A DNA stretch of 64,000 bases, taken from NCBI GenBank assembly GCA_026225945.1, contig JAMJFZ010001133.1, forward strand, positions 9,754,501 through 9,818,500. The letters are read 5' to 3'. Made by a program: the position numbers and the translations under genes. Source of the stretch: Cricetomys ansorgei (Eukaryota; Chordata; Mammalia; Rodentia; Nesomyidae). This document shows, piece after piece, positions 23,030 to 32,345 of the stretch (position 1 is its first letter; every line of letters begins with the position of its first letter). The notes beneath the pieces were generated by a model. It was not told the origin of the DNA. It did no database searches and was given only the letters and a program-made list of their open reading frames with translations.

Positions 23030-23174
23030 TTTTAATTTTATTAGATTCATTTCATATTATGCGTGCACAGATCCCCCCTGGGTGGTTGTGAACCACCATC
23101 TGGGTTCTGAGAACCAAACCCAGGTCCTCCACAAGAGCAATCAATACTCTTAACCACTCAGCCATCTCTCCAGG
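23030..23174 (-). mobile_element. B2 SINE, antisense
   Basis: GGGTGGTTGTGAACCACCAT, CTGAGAACCAAACCCAGGTC and CACTCAGCCATCTCTCCAGG; its head meets the (TG)n tract. A B4 follows at about 23,300-23,480. Confidence 0.88.
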
Positions 23175-23183
23175 CGTGTGTGT

Positions 23184-23231
<48 letters not shown>
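23174..23231 (+). repeat. (TG)n microsatellite
   Basis: About 28 TG units with one TATG interruption near the left end, abutting the 3' end of an antisense B2/B3 SINE. Confidence 0.95.
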
Positions 23232-23234
<3 letters not shown>

Positions 23235-23639
23235 CTGGGAGAGGAAATCTACAACCTGTAGCAGAGGCCAATGTCAATGCCACTTAGGTCCACAGTTTTT
23301 GTTGACAGGGTCTATTATAGCCTAGGCTGGCCTTAAACTTCCTATATAGCCAAGTATGGCCTTAAGCTTCCGTCTCTCTTGTCTTCACCTCCTAAGTGGG
23401 ACTGCAGTCATGCCACCACACCTGGTGCTGGGGATGGAACCCAGCACTTTATGCATGTTAGGCAAGCATTCCAAACATTTTAGAGAACAGGTTATTTCCA
23501 GATTTGATAGAGATGCATGAGACAGGTTTAAGGGGAAATATCCTTTAGCAATGCTACTTGAAGTGGGGAAGCTGGGACAGGAGACCCAACAACAACCCAC
23601 AGAACATAGGAAACCCCTTGTTTTTAGAGACTTTAGAAG

Positions 23640-23960
23640 GAGCATCTAAGCTTAGATGGGGTGGGGGGAGGGATATCTGAATGTAGCTGATTAGTAAAGG
23701 TACTAGGTAGGAAATAAAGCCATAATTTAAGAGCTAACCCTACTGTCCCACCCTACTCTGGGGCTGCTACTGCTTTAGCAGTTTAGGGAAGTTACTATAT
23801 AGGATATCAGGTGTACCCCTTAGCAGGGGTCATATCTGTGACCTGATACCAATTGAGCTACATCTGAGCTCCCTTTTTTGGTGTTTAATTTTAAGATAGT
23901 CTTACTCCACAGACCACATTGGCCTGGAACTCACTATTTACCTGAGGCTGGCCTCAAGCT
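23640..23960. other. Intergenic, unassigned
   Basis: No gene or named repeat, apart from a faint B4-like scrap at about 23,895-23,960 next to the retroviral remnant. Confidence 0.45.
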
Positions 23961-24242
23961 CAGACAATTTTGATTGCGCCATCCAGAGATCAGCTGAAGA
24001 CAACGCCATCCAGAGACCAATGGCAGATCAATGGAGCTGCAGCTCTGCAGTTCCACACCTGGACAGAACTTGTGGGGTGGGGCGGGTGAATAAAGTGACT
24101 CTGGGCTGGGAATTATAAGTTACCTACCCAACTCCAAGAATCCCAATTACACCATTCCCACAGAGGCAGACAGAATGCCCCAAAGTTTTTCAAATGAGCT
24201 ACAATAAACCTTCCTTTTTTAAACAAAAACAAAAGGAGGAGA
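23960..24242 (+). mobile_element. Remnant internal region of the same endogenous retrovirus, with polypurine tract
   Basis: Non-SINE sequence immediately upstream of the LTR. It has a direct repeat of CGCCATCCAGAGA 34 bases apart near 23,976 and 24,010, and ends in an A/G-rich plus-strand primer-like tract. No reading frame of useful length survives, so this is a truncated fossil. Confidence 0.4.
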
Positions 24243-24737
24243 TGTAGGGCTCCAGGCTAAAGAGTGAAGTTGAAGCGGCGGGTGGTCCTCGCCCCTCGGG
24301 CTTGTAGGATAGCCTGCTGACTCCTTTACTCTTGAAGCCCTGGAAGCTGCTACTCAGCAAACAGATTGGCAAAATGTCTGCCTGCCCTGTGGTAATCATA
24401 CACTTTTGTCTCTGCAAAAGGCCATGCTAATTAAGGCTTCCCCGCTCGAGGGGAGAAGCCACACCCTTATGGGGAAAGGTTATTTATTGGGAAGAGCCCC
24501 TTGAATAAACGAGTTCGGGTCCACCAGACGCTGTCTCCGTCTCGTGTTCGTTCGTTCTCAGCAAGCGGGGTCAGGCGGCACCACGTGGTCCAAGGAACCC
24601 ACGTCCCAAGCGTCCCTGGTGCTTCCCCACAGCTTTCGGCTTGCCTCTTCTCGCCCCTGGCCAGGGCGGGAACCAAGCGGTATTCCAGCCAGCTCCTGGC
24701 TGGGATAGGGCTGTGGCAGAATGTGCCGGGGAAAACA
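24243..24737 (+). mobile_element. Probable 3' LTR of an endogenous retrovirus
   Basis: Begins TGTAGGGCTCC directly after a polypurine tract (AAAAGGAGGAGA, about 24,231-24,242) and could end GGGGAAAACA at 24737, giving TGT...ACA termini. AATAAA at 24504-24509 is followed by a CGTTCGTT-rich segment of R/U5 character, and there is a CACGTG palindrome at 24582-24587. The right boundary is uncertain; an earlier end near 24,560 is possible. Class not assigned. Confidence 0.5.
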
Positions 24738-25047
24738 AAAAATAAAAACAACACTTATTGGCATGGTCTTTTACAGCCTTGGCTGACCTTGAACTGTTGG
24801 TGAAGAAAGTCCTTGAGCTCTTCATCCTCCTACCTCTGCTTCTTGGTGAGGGAATAAGACTTCAGAACCTCCCTAGGCCTGGAGGGGCCTTTTTAATCTT
24901 GAGGCCATCTCCTCTTCTGGGAAATCACCTGGATCTGGGGCAGCTTCTGAATTTTTTTAGATAAACTAATTCATATGTTCAGAAGGAAAGGAGAGGCTTT
25001 ACAGAGAATGTCAGTGAAAAGCACTGGTTGTTAAAGGACTAGGGAAA

Positions 25048-25190
25048 GGCCAGGCATGGTAGCACACACCTTTAAGCACAGCATTTGGGAGGCAGAGATG
25101 TGCAGATCACTCTGCCTTCAAGGTTACCTTGGTCTACATAATGAGTTCCAGGCCAGCAAAGCTACCAAGACCCCATCTCAAACTAAACCA
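25048..25190 (+). mobile_element. B1 SINE
   Basis: GGCCAGGCATGGTAGCACAC head and CCCATCTCAAAC end. A second sense B1 lies at about 25,255-25,385 (GGAGGCACACACCTTTAATC) and a third, truncated one at about 25,745-25,852. A B4-like piece lies between them at about 25,500-25,675. Confidence 0.9.
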
Positions 25191-25852
25191 ACAAACAGAA
25201 AAGATTAGATAAAGGACTATAAGAAGGAACAAAATAAATTAAAGATTAGAGGACAGAGCCCTGCAGTGGAGGCACACACCTTTAATCCTAGCACTCAGGA
25301 GGCAGAGGTAGGCTGATCTCCATGAGTTTCGGGACAGCCAGAGTTACAACAGAGAAACCCTGTCTCAAAAACAGAAACAAAAGTTAGAGGACAGATTGGG
25401 AGGAGGGGGAAAAAAAAAGTCTTCCAAATCATTTTACCTCCCAATTTTCTTCCAAAATAGCCAACTGAGTAAGTTGTTCCAGACATTTTTGTACACCTTG
25501 CTCCAATACACAGGGTCTCATTATGTGACTCCAGCTGTCCAGGAACTGGATGTAAGCCATGGAAGCCTCAAATTCAGAACTGGGATTAAAGGCATGCAAC
25601 TATACCTTCCCACACCATGCTCTGGTGGAACTCAGAGCCTCACACTTGATACTGAGCTACATATCCAGCCTCCCGTAGCTTGAAGTGTCTTTTACCAGTT
25701 TCAAAGTTTCAGGTCTTACTAGATGATATTTTAAAAAGTCAGCTCTGAGGTCAGGTTTGGTGGCAAAGGCCCTTAATCCTAGCTCTCTGGAAGCAGAGGC
25801 TGGCAGATTCTATGACTTGGAGGTTAGCCTGATTTACAAAAGAGTTCCAGGC

Positions 25853-26330
25853 TGTTGTGGTATATCCACCAGAGAAGACTGCTTAGGCATGGGTTTAAAC
25901 CAATAGAAAGTCTTTATTAGCCAGTCAGAGACTACATTGGATGTTTGGGACTCCAGTGTAGACCAGAGCCTCTCTGAGGGTAAGCAAAAAACACATGTTT
26001 TCAGTTGACATACTTAAGTTAACAAGAAAGGTTAGCCAGAAGCAGAACTACAGAAGCCAAAAGGCAAGGTTAGGACATTTAAATACTTTTCTGTAACTAT
26101 GAAATTTGATGGGTTAGGTCTTTTAGTTTTGGCAGGTGGTATTCTCTATGTGCTGAGTTTTACAGCCTGAATGGTACTTCCACTACAGAGTCAAGTTATG
26201 TAAGGTCTGAGGCCCTGTTGCACAAGCCAGCCACAAAGCAACTCTAAGCTCTGAAAATATAACCTCTCTGAACTACCAGAGTCTTCATGCTTCAGTCAAC
26301 ACCCCTTCTCAGACCTTTCCACACTCCTGC
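25853..26330 (-). mobile_element. Probable MaLR-type (ERVL) LTR, antisense
   Basis: The left edge TGTTGTGGTATATCCACC reads on the - strand as an LTR 3' end finishing CCACAACA, and AATAAA on that strand lies at 25918-25913, a suitable distance inside. It follows a B1 cut off after its GTTCCAGG motif and precedes an ID/B4 remnant. The far end is estimated. Assignment to MaLR is from memory of ORR1/MT-like 3' ends. Confidence 0.45.
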
Positions 26331-26399
26331 TGAAGAACCCAAGGCCTTGTATATGCTAAGCTTGTGCTCCACCACCAACCTCCACACTTAATTCTTACT

Positions 26400-27130
26400 C
26401 ACCATTTCCACCTTATGGGCAATCCCTATGGGCATCCTACCCTCAAAGCTTATCAGTTAGGTACTTACAGTCCTGAAACACCACGCCTCCTTTCTTCCTC
26501 CTATTTGTTCTCTTTCCATGAATATAGTCCCTGGTCCCATAACACTCCAAATGTACCAGTATATAAAGCCTGGCCTGGCTTCTCCAGTCAATCAGGTACT
26601 TCCTCTTTTGTTCCCCTGATATATTCTCCATATTGTGATTCTGTATCTAACAGATAAATAAAACTATTTGAGATAAAATACAATTCTTTATACAGCATCT
26701 CTCCATTCAGCTAGACCATTGGTAGATTTTGTTCATTTTTCACATGCACTAACATAGTCTGTTGTACTAACAGAATATGTGGTATGTTACGGTCTGACCA
26801 AATGATTGCTGAATTTGTGTGTGAATGCGTGTGTGTTGCTATGAGTTATCTCAGTGTTATAACATGTTGGAGAAGTAAGGAGTCTGTTACTGATCTACTT
26901 CCCCAGACCCTGAATAAAATTTTGAAATGCTTAAGTTTTAATTCCTAGCTTTCTGACTGCTTAAAGCATTTAGTGTTTAATGCTATTTTTTCAGGATATC
27001 ATCCTTTTTGAATCTCTCTGTTTGTGGGAGAGGGTGCTGGGGCATCAAAACTAGTGCCCTATGCATGCTGAATATGTTTTACCACTATGCTACATCCCTG
27101 ACACTTGAATCATTTTTGCTATTTATTTAT
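26400..27130. other. Intergenic, unassigned
   Basis: No named repeat or gene. A short ID/B4 scrap lies at about 26,333-26,395 before it and another at about 27,025-27,110. Confidence 0.45.
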
Positions 27131-27134
27131 ATTT

Positions 27135-27256
27135 GTTTGTTTGTTATAGAGACAGGGTCTTACTATGTAGCCTTGGATGGCCTTGAACTCACAGAGTTCT
27201 GCCTCTCTGCATCTCCAGAGCTGGATTTAAAGGCATGTGCCACCACAACGGATCTA
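27135..27256 (-). mobile_element. B1 SINE, antisense
   Basis: AGAGACAGGGTCTTACTATG to GGATTTAAAGGCATGTGCCA. About 27,290-27,720 to its right looks like an older dispersed repeat that I cannot name. Confidence 0.88.
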
Positions 27257-27859
27257 AACCCTCATTAAATAATGACTCTTGTCAACCTAAAAACAAAACT
27301 CTCGTCTCAAAGGGGATAAGAGACAGTTTGTTCTGGAGCCGAATATGAATGACCATGGCCCAGGAGCATAGATTTAGGGTTACCCCAATTCCATGTTCTA
27401 ATGTGGTAACAGTTCCATGAAGTTTTATAGTTAAAAAAAAAAAAAAAGCAAACAAAAGGAATTATAAATCAAGGCACTTTTCGAATACATTGGTGGGAAC
27501 ATCAAGTAGGTGGATCATAGATAGGCAGAGAATTCTCAGCCCTTAGCCTCAGATGTTCTCTGAATGGCACTCTTAGCCTTTTGGATGGTGAGAGCTAGGG
27601 TTGTGTTTGTACATTCTAAAGGACTTACAAAATAGTCACAAAGATGTTAGGTCACAGAACAGAGTGCTAAATGGTGACCTCAGGAGGCTAAAGAGGACCC
27701 AAGGTACTTTGACTCCGGATTTGCGACATTCCATACTCTCCCCAATCCGGAAGCTCTGACCAGTCATCCGGGCTTGCAGAGGTTTATTGTTCTCCCCAGG
27801 AACTTCTGCTCTCACTATGCATATTTTTTGTGTGTGATGTCCAGGGTCCTGTTTATGCT

Positions 27860-28535
27860 TCAAAAATACTCATTTTTCAAATTATTCTCCCCCCCAATAT
27901 TTAATTATGAATAATTACAAACACTTGGGAAAGAAGCATAATTATAGGCCACTCAGCATAGTCTCTCTTCAGTCTGGAGTCTGCACTTTGCATATAAGTT
28001 TTCCTTCCTTTTTAAAAAAATGCTGCTTATTCCTACTTATTACTGATAAAACGGCTTGTGACATTTTAATATACATTCATGATGTATCCTATCATATCAA
28101 CACACTCTTCCATTACTCTCTGTTGTCTTCCCCCTCCTAACAGTCAGTCCTTCCACTTCTATGTTGGTGTGATTTTGTGTGTTTCACTAAGTCTCAGTAG
28201 GGTTGTTTACAGAAGCATGAATGAGTTTGTCACTGGAGCACAGGTGGGTATACCCTACTAGGAACTACCTCTGAAGAAAATGTCTTCCCCCTCAATAACT
28301 AACTGCCAATTAATCCTCAGGAGGAGTAGGGTCCCCAGAGCTCCTGCTCCTTCCACAACACAGTATAGACTGGCCCTATCATCTGCAAATAATCTGAGTT
28401 TCCAAGTAGAACAACTGTCTTTTACAGAGAGTTCCACATGGTCCCTCCCCTTTCCTCTTCTTTTCTCTTCTTTCTTTCTCCCTTCCATTCTTTCTTTCTT
28501 TCTGTTTTTAGTTTGTTTCAGGTTTTTGTTATGTT
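27860..28535. other. Intergenic, unassigned
   Basis: T/C-rich but otherwise without a recognised element; ends in a TTTC run beside the next B1. Confidence 0.5.
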
Positions 28536-28544
28536 GTTGTTGCT

Positions 28545-28668
28545 ATGAGATAGGATTTCTGTGTGTAAAGCCGTGGGTGTCCTGGAACTCACTTTGTAGA
28601 CCAGGCTTCTCCTGCCTCTGCCTCCCCAGTGCTGGGATTAAAGGCGTGTGCCACCATGCCTGGCTCCT
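28545..28668 (-). mobile_element. B1 SINE, antisense
   Basis: GAGATAGGATTTCTGTGTGT to GGATTAAAGGCGTGTGCCAC; internally shortened after the GACCAGGC motif. Confidence 0.9.
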
Positions 28669-28849
28669 CTTGCTCTCTATTCATCTTCCACGATGTTCCC
28701 TGAACCTTGGAGGGAATGATACAGATGTCCTATTTATGATGGGGCATTCAATAGGCACTTATTCTCTGTACTTTGACTAGCTACGTCTCTGTAGTCACTG
28801 CTGACTACTGCAAAAAGGACCTTCTCTCATCAGAGCTGACAGCAGCAAT

Positions 28850-29400
28850 AATGGGCAGGAACAGTTTGGAAGGCAATTTGACAGGTACATCATGTCCGCT
28901 TATCAAAACAACAGAAGTAGCTTTCCTGTTAAGGTCTATGGCCTCTCCTATCTTGGGCTTTTGACCAGTTTTACAATACCAGAAGTGAATTTCCTCCTCT
29001 AGAACAGATCTCAAATGTAATCAGGAAGTGGTTGGTTAGCCCCATAACAGACTTAGTACAGTTGCACAAATAGGTTGTTGCCTGGCCAGTTGGTATTGCT
29101 GCCCACAGGGTCCACAGCTGAGTGAGGCTGTTGATGACAGTCCTCCCCCAGCAGCCTGCATACCTTGTGAGGGTTAACTGGGAGGAAGCCTTCAGTCCAG
29201 TTTCAGTTGGATTTCTCCATGTTCCGTGACCAACGTGCGATGACTTGAGGATCTTACCATTTGTTCCTGGTAGGAAACCAAAGGCAGTGGCAACTACCTG
29301 CACTGTTTTAGTGGCCTCAGGAAGTTCCCTGAGCAACAATTTGTACAGTAGTCCACAGCTGGCACTTGCTTTTAGGGGCAGCTTTCTCTACCCACAAAGG
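28850..29400. mobile_element. Old rodent LINE-1 (Lx-like) fragment
   Basis: The blocks GGGCTTTTGACCAG, GAAGTGGTTGGTTA, TCCTCCCCCAGCAGCCTGCA and AAGGCAGTGGCAAC occur in the order I recall from a widespread rodent L1-associated sequence. The copy is diverged and broken. Assignment is from memory, not from alignment. Confidence 0.45.
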
Positions 29401-29435
29401 ATGCTTCCATTCAAACTTCTTTTAAAATGTTAATT

Positions 29436-29592
29436 TGCCAAGCGTTGGTGGTGCACACCTTTAATCCCTCAGTTCGGGTGGCAGAGGCAGATGGATCTCT
29501 GTGAGTTTAAGGCCAGCCTGGTCTACAGATGGAGTTCCAGGACAGCCAAGGCTGCACAGGGAAACCCTGTCAAGAAAAACAATCAAACAAAC
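29436..29592 (+). mobile_element. B1 SINE
   Basis: GCCAAGCGTTGGTGGTGCAC head through AAGGCCAGCCTGGTCTACAG to an ACAAACAAAC-type tail. About 29,595-30,330 to the right is unassigned. Confidence 0.93.
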
Positions 29593-30332
29593 AAAAATGT
29601 TACTTAGCTCATCGAGTATCTAATTATGGATCCTTCTTTCATCACTAGTTTTGGTTGGCCCTCTCTACTCACTCCACAATGCTTTCTTTCACTTTCTTGC
29701 CTACCAAAAAGTAAACTTTGCTTATGGGAGCTGGGGGGATGGAAAGTTGGGGGAGGGAAGGGAGTCACCATCTCTATGACTGGAAACCGACAGTTTGTTA
29801 TATTTGGCTGTATCTGTCAAACATTGCTAACTTTTTCATCACCCTTTGCCTTACCTAATGACTCAGGTATGATTCTTGTACAGATAAGAAAACCGAGACT
29901 CAGATTCCAATGACCAGCTAAGGAGTTCCTCTCCCAGGTGCTGTCATCAACTTGTCAGCTGACTCATCCACATCCCGTGGGCGTTGGGTTTTATAATCCA
30001 GGTCTGAAAAAACATTTTGAACACTTGGTAACAATACTCTTCCAAGGTTTCCTTCCCATTCCTGGTTAGTCATTCCTTACACAATCTACCTGAGATATTT
30101 CTTCCAACTCATTCTTTTGCAGTTAACAGCTCCTTCTATTCTCTCTCCTGCTTCCTCCCCAGTCTCTCTAGGTACTGGAGAGTGAGCTCAGGGCTTCTCA
30201 CATGCTATGCAAGTGATCAACACCCCTGCCCTTTCCTGCCTTTTCCTGGAGCACCCGGTATCCAATGAAAACACAGTGCTGACCACATCCTGGCACCCAT
30301 GCAACAGACCTGTCAGAAATAAGGATATTCTT

Positions 30333-30492
30333 TTTGTTTTTCAAAACAGGGTTTCTCTGTGTAACAGCCCTGGCTGTCCTGGTACTCGATTTGTAGATCA
30401 GGCTAGCCTCAAACTCAGAGATCCATCTGCCTCTCTGCCTCTGCCTCCTGAATGCTGGGGTTAAAGGTGTGCACTACCATTCCTGGCAAATC
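30333..30492 (-). mobile_element. B1 SINE, antisense
   Basis: AAACAGGGTTTCTCTGTGTA to GGGTTAAAGGTGTGCACTAC. A shortened antisense B1 lies further right at about 30,890-30,985. Confidence 0.92.
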
Positions 30493-31237
30493 AGAGTATT
30501 CTAAAGAGGCTTGTCTGTGTATCTCAATCTGACTCTCAGACTATTGAAACAATGGACCCCAAAGAAATGGGAATTTCCCTCAGGAAACTCCTGCTGGGAA
30601 AAGGAAAATGCCTTAGCTTGAGGGGGACTTTATCTCCAGGGAGATTTCACACAGGGTGAGATTGAAGCCCAGGGATGGGTGAATAGTAAACAGGACCACA
30701 CTCTGAGCCAGACTGCTTAGATGTGTGTGCACCTTTGCCCTCTATTTAAACTTTAATCTCACTTCCGGGCTCCAGAGAGAGATTTGGGGGGAGGTTAACT
30801 ATCTCTTTGTCCCTCTCTTCCCCCCTCCCCCCCTTTTTTTTCCTTTTCACAGTTTTTGTTCCTTTGTATTTTGTCTTTTTGATTGCGTTTGTTTTTTTGA
30901 GACAAGGCTACGCTGTAACTCTATCAACCTGCTTCTGTCTCCAGAATGCTGAGATTAAAGGCATGTGCCACCACCACACACCGCTTTCCACTTTTAATTT
31001 GGCTCTTCTGTGGTTTATAGGATGGGTGGCCAGCCCTGCTTGGGGGCAGGGATTGTTGGTGACCTTCTTTCGTAGCTACTTACCAAATTACATCTGGTCT
31101 GATCTGTCTTCTCGATGCACCAGCCCAATCAATTTCTTCCGAATTCTATAGTCCTCATTTTCCATAACTAAAGAACTGTTTCCCCAGGTATGAATTCCAG
31201 ACCTCTAATCAAGGTCCCCAGATCAAGGGCCAATTTT

Positions 31238-31388
31238 GTTGTTGTTTTCGAGTCAGGGTTTCTCTGTAGTAACTCAGGCTGTCCTGGAACTCGCTCTGTA
31301 GACCAGGCTGGCTTTGAATTTACAGAGATCCACCTGCCTCTGCCTCTCGAATGCTGGGATTAAAGGCGTGTGCCACCTCCCGGCTACA
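31238..31388 (-). mobile_element. B1 SINE abutting the Noct CpG island
   Basis: Antisense copy from CGAGTCAGGGTTTCTCTGTA to GGATTAAAGGCGTGTGCCAC. It ends within about 50 bases of the point where CpG density jumps and so marks the left border of the promoter. Confidence 0.93.
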
Positions 31389-31429
31389 AACGGCGAGGCT
31401 AAGAAACCATCTAGCAGTCAGTTTCTGCA

Positions 31430-32345
31430 TCAGAACCCGCGCTGTTGCAGCCGCCGTCGCACGTAGTCAGCTCTTTCCGGTGGCTCATTTACATTGCAGC
31501 CTCGGGGCGTGGCGTTGACGCCTCTAACAGGACGTTCTCACAGACACGCGCTCGCACACACTCGGCGCTGGAACAGACCCGGGATCCCCCGGCCTGCGGA
31601 CGCTTCCATTGCAGCCAGCCGGAGGGGACGCCGGCTCCCGGAGCACCGCTCTAACCCACACCCGTGACCTCAGCCGTCCCGCGACCTCCACCCTGCGAGC
31701 GACCCGCCGTTGCTCTCTCCTGGCCCAGCGGGCCCATCCCCGGCAGGCGCCTTCCCCGTCCGGCTGAGTCCGGGTCCGGCGCGAGGATTCCCCGCGGCCG
31801 GCCCGTAGTAGCGGCCGCCCCGCCGCCGCTCGCCGGCTGCCCCGCGGCGCTCGCCTGCGCGCCCCAGTGAGCCGCCGCCGCCGCGTCCGTCTCGCTGCTC
31901 CGCTCGGTCGGTCTGCGCCGAGGAACGAGGAGGAAGGAACGCCGCGGAGCGCCGGCCCCACGTCCCCACACGCCTGCCCGGCTCGGCCCGGCTCCTCAGC
32001 GCGGCGGAGGCGGCGGCGCCCGGCATGTATCAGAGCCCGCGGCGGCTCTGCTCGGCCCTGCTGCTCAGGGACGCCCCCGGCCTGCGCCGCTCGCTCGCGC
32101 CCGGCCCGCGCCGCCGATCTCTCGCTCCGCCGGCGCCCGGACCCCGGCCCGCGTCCCCGCGACTGCAGGCGGCGGCCTCGGACGCCGCGAGGTCGCATCC
32201 CCGAGCAGGTGAGTGAGGGCGCGGAATGAATGGGCGGCCGCGGGCGCCGGCCCCCCGCGGTCTCTGAGCCCCCGCCGCGGCGTCCCCTCGAGGGGGAAGC
32301 GGGCGCCCCGCTTTCCGCGTGGTGTCGGCTCCACCTGAAGCCCCC
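31430..32345 (+). promoter_or_regulatory. Noct: Noct CpG-island promoter and 5' UTR region
   Basis: Base composition changes abruptly at about 31,430 from SINE-rich DNA to CpG-dense, GC-rich sequence, and back at about 32,345. There is no clear TATA box. Visible motifs are an ETS-type core on the - strand (TTCCGG at about 31,475), a CRE-like half site TGACGC at about 31,514, and CACGT half E-boxes at about 31,460 and 31,956. The transcription start cannot be placed exactly. The absence of any ATG on the + strand between the upstream B1 and the Noct start fits a long, scanning-friendly 5' UTR. A CpG-island promoter is expected for this gene family; the individual factor sites are inference. 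Confidence 0.85.
32025..32208 (+). CDS. Noct: Noct coding exon 1: start codon and mitochondrial-type leader
   Basis: The exon holds 61 full codons plus the first base of Val62 and ends in CAG followed by GTGAGT, a near-ideal donor. The encoded segment has twelve Arg and only two acidic residues (Asp16, Asp53), with many Ala, Leu and Pro. That composition suits a cleavable mitochondrial presequence. The start has G at -3 but T at +4, a middling Kozak context that could let some ribosomes pass on to the second in-frame Met in exon 2. The exon lies wholly within the CpG island. Confidence 0.96.

Noticed and set aside
24576..24592. CACGTG palindrome as a Noct circadian enhancer
   Set aside because: It lies inside a probable retroviral LTR about 7 kb upstream; without binding data there is no reason to assign it to Noct.
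28280..28780. 166-codon + strand frame
   Set aside because: Contains an antisense B1 in the middle (CLCLPSAGIKGVCHH) and TTTC-rich sequence; a chance frame.
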